Shown in pieces: positions 1-8,632 of a stretch of 64,000 nt of DNA (positions are counted from its first letter, which is position 1; each line of letters starts with the position of its first letter). This DNA comes from Sva-07 sp963715825 (GTDB lineage Bacteria > Actinomycetota > Acidimicrobiia > Acidimicrobiales > Ilumatobacteraceae). The notes under the pieces are model-generated. The model did no database searches. It was given only the letters and a program-made list of their open reading frames with translations, and had not been told where the DNA came from. A program made the position numbers and the translations under genes. The DNA is taken from assembly GCA_963715825.1 (NCBI GenBank), contig CAVQSI010000006.1, positions 118,078 through 182,077 on the forward strand. Reading direction: 5' to 3'.

Positions 1-779
1 GCGCCCTCGTCGACCAGTTCGCCGAGGGCGTTTGCGCGTTCGCCCTCGACGAACCACGTCGCGCCGCTGCCGGCGAGCACCGGGGCGGCACCGACGCAGT
101 CGCCGATCAGGTCGCGCCAACGGCGCAGCTCGGGCTCGACGACGAGCGCCGCTGGTTCGAGGTCGTTCGGTCCGTCCGCGACGGGACCGCGGAGTTCGTC
201 CCACGCCCGATAGGCCGCCGGTGTGCTGACCGAGAGCGGCGGGATGACCAGCGTGACCACGCGGTCGACGTGGTCGAGCGGCTCGACGACTTCGCCGATG
301 CCCCGCACGCGAGCCCGACCACCCACGAGGCAGAACGGGATGTCGGCGCCGAGTGCCGAGGCACGCGCCAGCGTCGACGACGACGAGTCGCAGCCGCACC
401 ACCGCAGGACGGTCGCGGCGTCGGTGGAGCCGCCGCCGAGGCCCCCGCCGTGGGGGATCAGCTTGTGGAGGTGGAGACCGACATCGCGGACATCGCCGAC
501 ATCGCCGATCTCGCTGCCGAGACGAAGGGCGCGGGCGACGAGGTTGGTGTGGTCGAGGGGGATCCCCTCGCTGAACGGCCCCGAGGCGCTGAGGTCCCGC
601 CCGCCCGGAGTCAGCGTGATCAGGTCGTGCAGGTCGAGGCTCACCATCTCGGCGTCGATCACGTGGTAGCCGTCGTCGCGGACACCGGTGACCCGCAGCC
701 CCAGCGTGAGCTTGGCGTGGGCGCGCAGCGTGACGGCCTGGTCGTGCGACGTGCCGGCCGCACGTGCCACGTCGTTCAC
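1..779 (-). CDS. ispE: 4-diphosphocytidyl-2-C-methyl-D-erythritol kinase, 3' end missing
   Basis: GHMP kinase of the MEP isoprenoid pathway, which phosphorylates the 2-hydroxyl of CDP-methylerythritol in the cytoplasm. The reading frame enters from the left edge, so about 259 residues are present and the last 30 or so are missing. The N-terminal block AHAKLTLGLRVTGVRDDGYH is the IspE substrate region, and GGGLGGGSTDAATVLR is the GHMP phosphate-binding loop. The start is a GTG at 779, chosen because it overlaps the rsmA stop by four bases (GTGA). This translational coupling is also seen at the next two upstream junctions. The rsmA-ispE order is typical of actinobacteria. The frame is intact as far as it can be read. 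Confidence 0.93.
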   Translation of the reverse strand, partial: MNDVARAAGTSHDQAVTLRAHAKLTLGLRVTGVRDDGYHVIDAEMVSLDLHDLITLTPGGRDLSASGPFSEGIPLDHTNLVARALRLGSEIGDVGDVRDVGLHLHKLIPHGGGLGGGSTDAATVLRWCGCDSSSSTLARASALGADIPFCLVGGRARVRGIGEVVEPLDHVDRVVTLVIPPLSVSTPAAYRAWDELRGPVADGPNDLEPAALVVEPELRRWRDLIGDCVGAAPVLAGSGATWFVEGERANALGELVDEG

Positions 780-1606
780 CGTGCGACCGGTCCGGCTGCG
801 AGGTGGGCGTCGGTCAGGCGGCACCAGGCGTCGACGTCGAGTTCCTCGGGTCGCGCCGTTGGCGGGATGTTCGCTGCGTCGTACGTGCCGGCAGCGACGA
901 TGCCCGAGAGCGATCGGCGCAGCATCTTGCGGCGTTGCCCGAAGCCGGCGCGCACCAGCGTGAACAGCGTCGTCGGGTCGGTGGCGGGCGGTTCGTGTCG
1001 GGCGATCGCGACCAGCGAGGACTCGACGTTCGGCCGGGGGACGAACACCGACGCGGGAACGTGGCCGACGACCTTGGCGTCGGCCCAGTACGCCGTCTTC
1101 ACGCTGACCGCGCCGTAGGCCGCCGTCCGCGGTGACGCGGCGAAGCGTTCCGCCGCCTCGCGCTGCACCATCACCAACATCCGGGCGATGTCCGGCACCT
1201 CGTCGAGCAGGTCGCAGATCAGCGGCGTCGCGACGTTGTACGGCAGGTTCGCCACGAGCACCCACGCGTCGTGCCCGGCCAGGAGTTCGGTCCAGTCGAG
1301 GTGCATCGCGTCGGCCTCGACCACGCGTACGTTGGAGCGGTCCGCCACGACGTCTCGCAGGATCGGCACGACACCTCGGTCGACCTCGATCGCCGTGATG
1401 TCCGCGCCGGTGTCGGCGAGCGCCAACGTCAACGAGCCCAGCCCAGCGCCGATCTCGACCACACGATCACCTTCGCCGACGTGCGCGAGCTCGGCGATGC
1501 GCCGCACGGTGTTGGGATCGGCGACGAAGTTCTGACCGAGGTCGCGCCGCGGGGCGAGTGAGGCGGAGTCGAGGAGTTCGCGGATCGTGGGGCGCGAGTG
1601 CGTCAC
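776..1606 (-). CDS. rsmA: 16S rRNA (adenine1518-N6/adenine1519-N6)-dimethyltransferase
   Basis: KsgA/RsmA dimethylates two adjacent adenines in the 3'-terminal hairpin of 16S rRNA with SAM during 30S maturation. The 276 residues match the family length. Visible motifs are LGQNFVADPNTVRRI (N-terminal RNA-binding signature), VVEIGAGLGSLTLALAD (SAM motif I), a motif II acidic position in ITAIEVDRG, and the catalytic NLPYNVATPLI. The C-terminal helical domain contains the family's FGQRRKMLRRSL. The start is a GTG at 1606 overlapping the stop of the upstream DPBB gene by four bases, and its own stop overlaps the ispE start. The three genes therefore look co-transcribed and coupled. Confidence 0.96.
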   Translation of the reverse strand: MTHSRPTIRELLDSASLAPRRDLGQNFVADPNTVRRIAELAHVGEGDRVVEIGAGLGSLTLALADTGADITAIEVDRGVVPILRDVVADRSNVRVVEADAMHLDWTELLAGHDAWVLVANLPYNVATPLICDLLDEVPDIARMLVMVQREAAERFAASPRTAAYGAVSVKTAYWADAKVVGHVPASVFVPRPNVESSLVAIARHEPPATDPTTLFTLVRAGFGQRRKMLRRSLSGIVAAGTYDAANIPPTARPEELDVDAWCRLTDAHLAAGPVAR

Positions 1607-2124
1607 CGACGGATCTCGACCGAGATCGGCGCGTCGGTGAGGTCGGCAATGGTGGCGAACGCCGAGGTGTTCATGACGAGGTCGCCGGCCTCATTGCCCG
1701 GTGCGAGCACGGTGGTGCAGCGCATCGATCGGTTGTTGTCGAGATTGACGACGGTGATCCGGCTGCCGCTGGTCATCCCCGCCACGATGCAGCTGCCGGG
1801 GGCGACGTTGCTCCGGAACGTCGCCTTGGCGGCGACGCCCTCGATCAGCGGCCTGGCCGGGATGGCGATCTCGGACTGTCCGGCGCCCGCTGCGCTCGCA
1901 GGTCCTTCGAGGAACACCGGCGCCACGTCGTCGAGATCGTCGATCGTCGGCGATGCCGCACCCGTGCTGGGGGTGTCGCCGACCGGGTCGAGGCCTGCCA
2001 CCGCGAGGTTCGGCGAGGTCGAGTTGTTCTCCGACGTGTTCGCCCACCACAGCGCAGGCAGCGCTACGAGGGTGAGCACGGTCGCTGCGATGAAGCGGCG
2101 CCGGTCGGTGTCGTTGAGAGCCAT
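1603..2124 (-). CDS. Membrane-anchored or secreted double-psi beta-barrel (RlpA-like) protein
   Basis: About 173 residues from the ATG at 2124 (MALNDTDRRR). A longer in-frame extension to 2277 is possible, but it lacks a recognisable N-terminus. An Arg-rich start and a hydrophobic stretch (FIAATVLTLVALPALWW) suggest a signal anchor. A low-complexity linker follows, and then a C-terminal domain of about 75 residues. Its SGSRITVVNLDNNRSM and FATIADLTDAPISVEI blocks resemble the end of the double-psi beta-barrel of RlpA and of actinobacterial resuscitation factors. The usual catalytic Asp and His region is not obvious, so activity is uncertain. It sits between tatD and rsmA, the place where many actinobacteria carry rpfB, so a cell-wall role is inferred. 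The DPBB assignment is by eye only. Confidence 0.6.
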   Translation of the reverse strand: MALNDTDRRRFIAATVLTLVALPALWWANTSENNSTSPNLAVAGLDPVGDTPSTGAASPTIDDLDDVAPVFLEGPASAAGAGQSEIAIPARPLIEGVAAKATFRSNVAPGSCIVAGMTSGSRITVVNLDNNRSMRCTTVLAPGNEAGDLVMNTSAFATIADLTDAPISVEIRR

Positions 2125-2313
2125 GCTGGTGTGGGGGTGGATGTCGGGGTGGGTCGTCGTGCCTGCGTCAGGAGTGCCGGGGCGGCGATCGCGGTGTTCG
2201 GGCGGCCGCCCCGTCGAGGGTGCATCAGCGTATCGGCCGGTTCCCGGGGCAGCGAGTCGAAGCGCCCCCTCGACCACGCAGCGTGGTCGGCCGACCCTGG
2301 CCGGAACGACCCG

Positions 2314-3087
2314 TCAGGAGGGCAGGGCGAACACGGCGCGGGCGTTCGCGGTTGTTGCTGCAGCGACGTCGGCGACCGCGAGGTCGCGAAGGTCGGCGAT
2401 GTGCTGGCCGACGTGAGGGACCCAGGCCGGCCGGTTCGGCTTGCCCCGGTGCGGCACCGGCGCGAGGTACGGGCTGTCGGTTTCGACCAGCATCCGCTCG
2501 AGCGGGCACAGGGCCGCAGCGGCCTGTACCTCGGGCGCTCCCTTGAACGTGACGATGCCGGAGAACGACAGGAACGCGCCGAGGTCGAGCGCTCGCCTCG
2601 CCTCGTCCGGGCCGCCGGTGAAGCAGTGGAACACCGTGCGAGCCGGGACGCCGACGTCGGCCAGCACGGCGAACGTGTCGTCCCACGCGTCGCGTGTGTG
2701 GATCACCAACGCGAGGTCGCGATCGTTCGCCAACGCGAGCTGCTCGGCGAACGCCCGCTGCTGGACCTCGCGCGGAGAGTGGTCGTAGTAGTAGTCCAGA
2801 CCGCACTCGCCGACCGCCACGATGCCAGCGGTGTCGACGAGGTCGACGATCGTGTCGACGCCGTTCACCGCATCGTGGGGATGCAGACCGACGGTTGCGA
2901 ACACGCCGTCATGCGACTCGGCTGCCGCGATCGCCGCGAGCGACGTGGCGCGATCGCACCCGACCGAGATCAACGTCGTGACGCCGGCAGCCGCTGCGGC
3001 CTCGACCGCGCCCGCCGTCCCGTCGGGAATCCGCTCGTCGTGAACGTGACAGTGAGAATCCGTCCACAACAACTTGCTCGGCCTCAC
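2314..3087 (-). CDS. tatD: TatD family metal-dependent hydrolase / 3'-5' DNase
   Basis: 257 residues, full length for the family. TatD proteins are cytoplasmic TIM-barrel metallohydrolases with exonuclease activity on DNA. The metal ligands are all visible: DSHCHVHD (HxH), VGECGLDYYYDHS (Glu), VIHTRDAWDD (His), FHCFTGG (His) and ETDSPYLAPVPHRGKPNRP (Asp). The start is a GTG at 3087. It lies inside the first copy of a 70-bp direct repeat, so the region around the start deserves care. The gene lies between metG and the DPBB protein on the same strand, as in many actinobacteria. Confidence 0.94.
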   Translation of the reverse strand: MRPSKLLWTDSHCHVHDERIPDGTAGAVEAAAAAGVTTLISVGCDRATSLAAIAAAESHDGVFATVGLHPHDAVNGVDTIVDLVDTAGIVAVGECGLDYYYDHSPREVQQRAFAEQLALANDRDLALVIHTRDAWDDTFAVLADVGVPARTVFHCFTGGPDEARRALDLGAFLSFSGIVTFKGAPEVQAAAALCPLERMLVETDSPYLAPVPHRGKPNRPAWVPHVGQHIADLRDLAVADVAAATTANARAVFALPS

Positions 3088-3256
3088 GGTGCGTCTCCTG
3101 GCAACACGGTTGGTCGGCCTCGCTCCGGCTCGTCGCTGGCGCTTCCCTCGCCGGCTGCGCTTTCGTCGCTGGCGCTGCTGTGCTGGTTGCTCGGCCTCAC
3201 GGTACGTCTCCTGGCAACACGGTTGGTCGGCCTCGCTCCGGCTCGTCGTTGGCGCT
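3074..3256. repeat. Two-copy 70-bp direct repeat between metG and tatD
   Basis: Bases 3074-3143 and 3187-3256 are nearly identical (a few substitutions), offset by 113 bases. Both begin with TTGCTCGGCCTCACGG and continue into TCCTGGCAACACGG. The first copy contains the GTG start of tatD, so the second looks like a duplication of the tatD 5' end into the metG-tatD spacer. No gene was recognised between the copies. Confidence 0.85.
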
Positions 3257-3279
3257 TGACTCGCCGGCGGCGTGGTCGG

Positions 3280-4806
3280 TCATGTCAGGCGGGGGAAGAG
3301 GGCGTCGCCCTTCGTCACCGGGGCGCCGGGGGAGTAGCGGCCCCAGGTGGCAGCGTCGGGGAGGCGCTCGTCGGCGACGTCGCCCGGTAGGCCGATGCGT
3401 TCCCAGATCGCCTGCGCGGTGTCGGGCATCGCGGCGTGGACCAGCACGGCGACGATGCGCAACGCTTCGAGCGCGTCACCCATCACGGCATCGACGCCGG
3501 GGCCCGGCTCGGCCTTCCACGGCTCGTTGGTCTCGAGGTGTGAGTTGGTGGCGCGCACCAACTGCCACGTCGCGTCGAGCGCCTTGCTCGGCTGGACCGC
3601 ATCCCACTGCGCGGCGGTCTCGGCGAACGCCGTCGCTGCCACCGCTGCCAGTGGGCTCTCGGGATTCGGCGCGGTGCCGACGCCGTCACACTTCTTGGCC
3701 ACCACCGTCGCCACGCGGGCGAGCAGGTTGCCGAGGTTGTTCGCGAGGTCCGAGTTGTAGCGCGACGTGAACCCCTCGATCGAGAAGTCGCCGTCGTTGC
3801 CGTAGGCGGTGTCGGCGAGGACGTAGTAGCGGAACCCGTCGAGGCCGACGTCGTCGATCAGGTCGAGCGGGTTCACCACGTTGCCGGAGGTCTTGCTCAT
3901 CTTCTCGCCGCCCGACAGCAGCCAGCCGCCGATCGCCCAGCCCTTGGGCAGCTCGACACCCGCCGACATCAGCATCGCCGGCCAGTACACGCAGTGCTGG
4001 CGCACGATGTCCTTGCCGATCAGGTGGTAGTCGACCGGCCACCAGTCGCGGTAGCCGTCGGTGCCGTCGCCGAAGCCGACCGCGGCGAGGTAGTTCGTGA
4101 GCGCATCGAACCACACGTAGGTGACGTGCTTCGGGTCCCACGGCAGCGGGATGCCCCATTCCAGCGACGTGCGGCTGACGGAGAAGTCACGCAGTCCGCT
4201 CTTGATCAGCCCGATCGCTTCGTTGCCGCGGTGTTCGGGTGTCAGCGCCGTCGGATGCCCGGCGTACCAGTCGAGCAGGCGATCTTCGAACCGCGACAGG
4301 CGGAAGAAGTAGTTCTCCTCCTCGAAGTACTCGACCGGACGCTGGTGGATCGGGCAGCAGTCGGACGCCCCGTCCACGACGATCAGTTCGTCGTCGGCGT
4401 AGTACTCCTCGCACGCAACGCAGTACTTGCCGGCGAACGTGTCGAGCTCGATGTCGCCGGCGTCGTAGCAGCGCTGGAGCAGCTCGGCGACCGCGGCCTT
4501 GTGCCGAGGCTCGGTGGTGCGGATGAAGTCGTCGTTGCTGATGTTGAGGCGTTCCCACGCCGCCGCGAACTTCGGGGCGATGTCGTCGGTGAACGCCTGC
4601 GGTGACACACCGGCGGCCTCGGCGGCCTGCTGGATCTTGAGCCCGTGCTCGTCGGTGCCGGTGACGTACTTGACGTCGTCGCCGAGCAGGCGGTGCCACC
4701 GGGCGAGCGCGTCGCCGACGATCGTGGTGTACGCATGGCCGAGGTGCGGCTCGGCGTTCACGTAGTAGATCGGTGTCGTCAGATAGAACCGGCTCACGTC
4801 GTGCAC
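3280..4806 (-). CDS. metG: Methionyl-tRNA synthetase (class I, short form)
   Basis: Charges initiator and elongator tRNA-Met. The coding part is 508 residues from the GTG at 4806 (another in-frame GTG at 4797 is equally possible); the upstream extension of the open frame has no family similarity. Motifs: RFYLTTPIYYVN at the N-terminus, the HIGH-type signature HLGHAY, a zinc knuckle around CVACEEYYADDEL and CCPIHQRP, and the catalytic loop KMSKTSGN. There is no C-terminal EMAP-like tRNA-binding extension. It diverges from the thioesterase-like gene with fewer than 50 bases between them. Confidence 0.96.
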   Translation of the reverse strand: MHDVSRFYLTTPIYYVNAEPHLGHAYTTIVGDALARWHRLLGDDVKYVTGTDEHGLKIQQAAEAAGVSPQAFTDDIAPKFAAAWERLNISNDDFIRTTEPRHKAAVAELLQRCYDAGDIELDTFAGKYCVACEEYYADDELIVVDGASDCCPIHQRPVEYFEEENYFFRLSRFEDRLLDWYAGHPTALTPEHRGNEAIGLIKSGLRDFSVSRTSLEWGIPLPWDPKHVTYVWFDALTNYLAAVGFGDGTDGYRDWWPVDYHLIGKDIVRQHCVYWPAMLMSAGVELPKGWAIGGWLLSGGEKMSKTSGNVVNPLDLIDDVGLDGFRYYVLADTAYGNDGDFSIEGFTSRYNSDLANNLGNLLARVATVVAKKCDGVGTAPNPESPLAAVAATAFAETAAQWDAVQPSKALDATWQLVRATNSHLETNEPWKAEPGPGVDAVMGDALEALRIVAVLVHAAMPDTAQAIWERIGLPGDVADERLPDAATWGRYSPGAPVTKGDALFPRLT

Positions 4807-4852
4807 GCTAGAGCCTCGGCTCCCTCGGACCACCGGCGATACCGTGCTGGCG

Positions 4853-5683
4853 ATGTCCGGAGTCTTCGCCGATGCCACCACCGTCCGACGCCTCGTCACC
4901 GAGACCGCTCCGGCCGACGACTCGGCGGTCACCCGCTTCGCCGCCGACGTCAAGGCCGGCTGGGACATCGGCGGCAACGCCAACGGTGGCTACCTGATGG
5001 CGATCGCCGGGCGGGCGATGACCGAGGCCGTCGGTCGGCCACCGGTCACGTTGACCGCCCACTACCTGCGCCCAGCGGCGGCCGGACCTTGCGAGATCGA
5101 GGTGTCGACCGTGCGATCCGGTCGCCGCTTCGCGACCGCCACAGCGACGCTCACGATGGAGTCGGGTCAGATCCTCCAGCTGCTCGGCACGTTCGGCGAC
5201 CAGACCCCGGGCGGGCCGTCGCTCACCCGCGAAGCTCCCGTCGAGCTTCCCGACTACGACGACTGCGAGATCCCACCGGCGCCCACGGAGGGGCCACGAC
5301 CCGAGATGTTCCGTCGGCTCGCCGTGCGTATCCGCCCCGGCGACGAAGGGTTCCGTACGGGCAACCCGTCCGGCCAGCCCGAGATCCGCGGATGGTTCGC
5401 GTTCGCGGATGGCGAGCCGATCGACGCCGTCGGCCTGCTGCTCGTGGCCGACGCCTTCCCGCCGCCGATCTTCAACACGACGCTGCCGGTCGCCTGGGTG
5501 CCGACGGTCGAGCTGACCGTGCACGTCCGCGGCGTCCCCGAGCCCGGTCCGCTGCGCTGCTGGTTCCGGTCGCGGTTCATCCACGACGGTCTGCTCGACG
5601 AGGAAGGCGAGATCTGGGACTCGACCGGCAAACTCGTCGCCCAGAGCCGCCAGCTCGCCCTGTTCCCCCGAACCGCTCCCTGA
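4853..5683 (+). CDS. Acyl-CoA thioesterase-like protein (double hotdog, TesB-type)
   Basis: 276 residues from the ATG at 4853; a GTG nine bases upstream is an alternative. The N-terminal half has the pattern of the first hotdog domain: GNANGGYLMAIAGRAM followed by HYLRPAAAGPCEIEVSTVRSGRR. The second half has PPIFNTTLPVAWVPTVELTVHVRG and WFRSRFIHDGLLDEEGEIWDSTGKLVAQSRQL, which is the typical second hotdog ending ('dG..ae.g.lwd.dG.lva.sRQ.a'). This predicts hydrolysis of an acyl-CoA; the substrate cannot be told. It is a single gene divergent from metG and convergent with the HAD gene. Confidence 0.8.
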   Translation: MSGVFADATTVRRLVTETAPADDSAVTRFAADVKAGWDIGGNANGGYLMAIAGRAMTEAVGRPPVTLTAHYLRPAAAGPCEIEVSTVRSGRRFATATATLTMESGQILQLLGTFGDQTPGGPSLTREAPVELPDYDDCEIPPAPTEGPRPEMFRRLAVRIRPGDEGFRTGNPSGQPEIRGWFAFADGEPIDAVGLLLVADAFPPPIFNTTLPVAWVPTVELTVHVRGVPEPGPLRCWFRSRFIHDGLLDEEGEIWDSTGKLVAQSRQLALFPRTAP

Positions 5684-5714
5684 CCCGCGGCCTGACGATC
5701 CGCCAGGTGGCCGG

Positions 5715-6542
5715 TCAGCGGCGGCGTCGGCGGCCGCGGCCGCCTCGGGAGTTGCGAGACCCGGCGACGGCGATCCCGGCGGCGAAGCTCGCGCCCACGA
5801 TCCCGATCGTGCCGACCGATGCCGCCGTGCGTCGCACCACCGACTTGGTCTGCTGGCTGAAGATCACGATCGGCCACCCGTTGCGGCGGGCGTGGCGTTC
5901 GAGCCTGGCGTCGGGGTTGACCGCCACGGGATGGCCGACCGCCTCGAGCATCGGCAGGTCGCTCGCCGAGTCGCTGTACGCGTAGCACTGGTCGAGTTCG
6001 TAGCCGTTCCAGTTCGCCAGCTCGACCATTGCTTCGACCTTGCCGGGCCCGTAGCAGAACGGCCCGTCGAGCTCGCCGGTGTAGCGCCCGTCCACGACAC
6101 GACTGCGCGTGCCGATGCCCGAGGTCATGCCGAACGAATGGGCGAGCGGCTCGACGATCTCCTGCGGCGCGGCCGACACGATGAACGTGTCACGCCCGGC
6201 GTGGCGATGGCGATCGAGCAGCCGCCGTGCTTCGGGACGCAGCTTGGCGAGCAGGCGGGGGAGGACCTCGACGTTGAGCGCCTGCAGGTCGCTCTGGCGC
6301 ATCCCGGCGACCGCCTTGAGGATGCGGGCCTTGACCTCGTCGGTCGTGTCGTCGTCGGCGCCGAACAACTGGAACGACACCGCGCCGGCGGCGTCGCGGA
6401 CGAACTCGAGGTTCGGGATCAACCCGGCCTTGCGTGCCTGGAGCGCCAGCGTGAACGCCGACGAGCCCGAGATCAGGGTGCGATCGAGATCGAAGAAGGC
6501 CGCGCTCGGCCCGGAGCTGGCGACGTTGACGTACTCACTCAT
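5715..6542 (-). CDS. HAD-IB family phosphatase with C-terminal hydrophobic tail
   Basis: 275 residues from the ATG at 6542. HAD motif I is FFDLDRTL (DxDxT), motif II is FIVSAAP, and motif III/IV is QCYAYSDSASDLPMLEAVGHPVAVNPD. This places it in subfamily IB, close to SerB-like phosphatases and the phospholipid-linked HAD-IB group. The C-terminal 60 residues hold a hydrophobic stretch (TAASVGTIGIVGASFAAGIAVAG) and end in an Arg-rich tail, suggesting attachment to the inner face of the membrane. The start overlaps the rsmI stop by eight bases, so it is probably in the DUF192-rsmI-HAD operon. The substrate is unknown. Confidence 0.85.
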   Translation of the reverse strand: MSEYVNVASSGPSAAFFDLDRTLISGSSAFTLALQARKAGLIPNLEFVRDAAGAVSFQLFGADDDTTDEVKARILKAVAGMRQSDLQALNVEVLPRLLAKLRPEARRLLDRHRHAGRDTFIVSAAPQEIVEPLAHSFGMTSGIGTRSRVVDGRYTGELDGPFCYGPGKVEAMVELANWNGYELDQCYAYSDSASDLPMLEAVGHPVAVNPDARLERHARRNGWPIVIFSQQTKSVVRRTAASVGTIGIVGASFAAGIAVAGSRNSRGGRGRRRRR

Positions 6543-7401
6543 CGGGAACCTCCCCGGTGTCGGTGTCGGTGTTGTCGTCGGTGTCGGTGAGTCCGAGCGC
6601 GAGCGCGTAGACCTCGCGCTTCGGGCGCCCGACGTGCTTGGCCACGGCGGCGGCGGCGTCTCGGGTCGACGATCCGGCGGCGAGTTCGCCGCGCAGTGCG
6701 GTGCGTACGTCGTCGTCGCTGACCGGGCGATCGTCGACCGGCGCGCCCTCGAGCACGAGGACGTACTCGCCCCGCGGACCGCCGATGTCGACGCTGCCGA
6801 GCGGGCCACGCACGACCTCTTCGTACAGCTTGGTGAGCTCGCGGGCCACCACGACCTGACGATCGTCGCCGCAGGCGGTTCGCAGGTCCTCGAGGGTGCG
6901 CAGCACACGGTGCGGGGCCTCGTAGATGATCGTCGTGCGAGGTTCGGCTGCGATCTCGGCGAGCCGCGTCGCCCGGTCGTTGCCTTTGCGGGGAAGGAAC
7001 CCTTCGAACACGAACCGGTCGGCGGCGAGCCCGCTGATCGTGAGCGCCATGACCGCGGCGCTCGGGCCGGGGACGGCGCTGACGTCGTAGCCGGCGTCGA
7101 TCGCGGCGCGCACGATGCGCTCGCCGGGGTCGGAGATGCCGGGCGTGCCGGCGTCGCTCACGATCGCCACGTCGCGTCCGCCCGCGAGCACCCCCAACGC
7201 GTCGGTGATGCGGTCGAACTCGGTGTGGTCGTTGCACACCGCGAGCCGTTCGGCCTTGACGCCGGCGTGCTGGAGCAGCAGGCCGGTGCGTCGGGTGTCC
7301 TCGCAGCAGATCAGCCCGGCGTGCGCGAGCACGTCGACGGCGCGTGGCGACAGGTCGGCGAGGTTGCCGATCGGGGTGGCGACCAGCCAGAGCGTGCTCA
7401 T
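6535..7401 (-). CDS. rsmI: 16S rRNA (cytidine1402-2'-O)-methyltransferase
   Basis: 288 residues starting with MSTLWLVATPIGNLADLSPRA, the family signature. SAM-dependent tetrapyrrole-methylase-fold enzyme that 2'-O-methylates C1402 in the ribosomal P site. Other conserved blocks are CEDTRRTGLLLQH, VAIVSDAGTPGISDPGE, VPGPSAAVMAL, FEGFLPRKG and IIYEAPHR. The C-terminal RsmI helix-turn-helix part (GSSTRDAAAAVAKHVGRPKREVY) is present. The start overlaps the DUF192 stop by four bases. Confidence 0.96.
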   Translation of the reverse strand: MSTLWLVATPIGNLADLSPRAVDVLAHAGLICCEDTRRTGLLLQHAGVKAERLAVCNDHTEFDRITDALGVLAGGRDVAIVSDAGTPGISDPGERIVRAAIDAGYDVSAVPGPSAAVMALTISGLAADRFVFEGFLPRKGNDRATRLAEIAAEPRTTIIYEAPHRVLRTLEDLRTACGDDRQVVVARELTKLYEEVVRGPLGSVDIGGPRGEYVLVLEGAPVDDRPVSDDDVRTALRGELAAGSSTRDAAAAVAKHVGRPKREVYALALGLTDTDDNTDTDTGEVPDE

Positions 7402-7772
7402 GGCGCTGCGTTGTCCGATCCCTCGACACCTTCGAGCGCGTCGGCGCGGCGGAGTTCGACCTCGTCGCCGACGTGCAGGCCCCATCGCCCGAACGCGCCG
7501 CCTTCGGCCTCGATCACCCAGCTCGCTCGCCACACCGGAATGCCGATCCGGTACCGGTTCATGTGCATCGTCTTCACCACGACGCCGTCGCTGCCCACGT
7601 AGGCGATGTCGATCGGGAACCGCATTCCGATCGTGTGGATCCAACGACAGCGCTCGATCACGAGCGCGCCGTCCAGGCCGTCCCTGCCGAGCAGGCCGCG
7701 GCGGCGCGCTCGGCGGGTGTCGGCCACTTCCGCCGAGGCCAGCACGCGGGCGTCACTGACCAACCAAGCCAT
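7398..7772 (-). CDS. DUF192 family protein
   Basis: 124 residues from the ATG at 7772. The core RARRRGLLGRDGLDGALVI ... WIHTIGMRFPIDIAYVGSDGVVV ... WVIEAEGGAFGRWGLHVGDEVEL is the DUF192 pattern ('M.f.ID..f.d.dg.Vv', 'ViE...G.....i..Gd.v'). The biochemical role of the family is unknown; the small beta fold is often exported, but no signal peptide is visible here. It is the first gene of the DUF192-rsmI-HAD operon. Confidence 0.88.
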   Translation of the reverse strand: MAWLVSDARVLASAEVADTRRARRRGLLGRDGLDGALVIERCRWIHTIGMRFPIDIAYVGSDGVVVKTMHMNRYRIGIPVWRASWVIEAEGGAFGRWGLHVGDEVELRRADALEGVEGSDNAAP

Positions 7773-7881
7773 CCTCGCAGTGTGCCAGATGATGCCCGAT
7801 CCGGTGAGTGTCCCGGCGAGCATGTCGCCGGCGTCGGGCTGGGGTACGTTCGGCGGGTGGGCCGAGCGCAGGTGATCGACG

Positions 7882-8589
7882 ATGTCGTCACCTGATGCGT
7901 TCGAGTTGGTCGGCGTCGACGCCGGACCGGTCGACGGCGACCCGATCCTGCGCTCGATCGACCTCGTGATCCCGGCGAACGGTGTCACCGTCCTCGCCGG
8001 GCCCTCGGGGGCCGGCAAGTCGACGCTGCTGCGGTTGTTGAACCGGCTCGACGATCCGGTCGCCGGCGAGATCCGTTGGCGCGGCACGGCGCTCACCGAC
8101 TGGGCGCCCACCGACCTGCGGCGCCAGGTGGCGATGGTGTTCCAGCGTCCGCCGCTGTTCGCGGGCACCGTGTTCCAGAATCTCTGCGTCGCCAAGGCGG
8201 ACCTCGACGTCGAACGCGCCGGCCACGTGCTCGAACACGTCGGGCTCGACCCCGAACTGCTCGATCACGAGGCCGACAGCCTGTCGGGCGGCGAAGCGCA
8301 GCGAATGTGCGTGGCCAGGGCGCTGTTGACCGAACCGGCGGTGCTGCTCGCCGACGAGCCGACCGCAGCGCTCGATCGGGCCGCGCGCGCGACGGTGGAG
8401 GACCTCGGGCGGATGCTCGCCGACTCCGGCGTCGCGGTGATCTGGGTGAGCCACGACACCGACCAGCTGCGCCGCCTGGCCGACCACGTGATCGTGCTCG
8501 CCGACGGCGCCGTGCGCGCCGTCGGCCACCTCGACGACCTCGACGTCAGTGCCGACGCCCTCGTGCGCCAGTCGGTGGGGGCCCCGTGA
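7882..8589 (+). CDS. fetA: ABC transporter ATP-binding protein, FetA-like
   Basis: 235 residues. Walker A GPSGAGKST, Q-loop MVFQRPPLF, ABC signature LSGGEAQR, Walker B AVLLADEPTAALD and the H-loop WVSHD are all intact. The next gene is a FetB (UPF0014) permease, so the pair is the FetAB-type exporter, linked in Escherichia coli to iron efflux and peroxide resistance. The substrate here is inferred from the family pairing. Only about 110 bases separate its start from the divergent DUF192 gene, so both promoters must lie there. Confidence 0.85.
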   Translation: MSSPDAFELVGVDAGPVDGDPILRSIDLVIPANGVTVLAGPSGAGKSTLLRLLNRLDDPVAGEIRWRGTALTDWAPTDLRRQVAMVFQRPPLFAGTVFQNLCVAKADLDVERAGHVLEHVGLDPELLDHEADSLSGGEAQRMCVARALLTEPAVLLADEPTAALDRAARATVEDLGRMLADSGVAVIWVSHDTDQLRRLADHVIVLADGAVRAVGHLDDLDVSADALVRQSVGAP

Positions 8590-8632
8590 TCGATCAGGCG
8601 TGCAGCCCGTCACGACGTGGGCGGTGGCGGGC

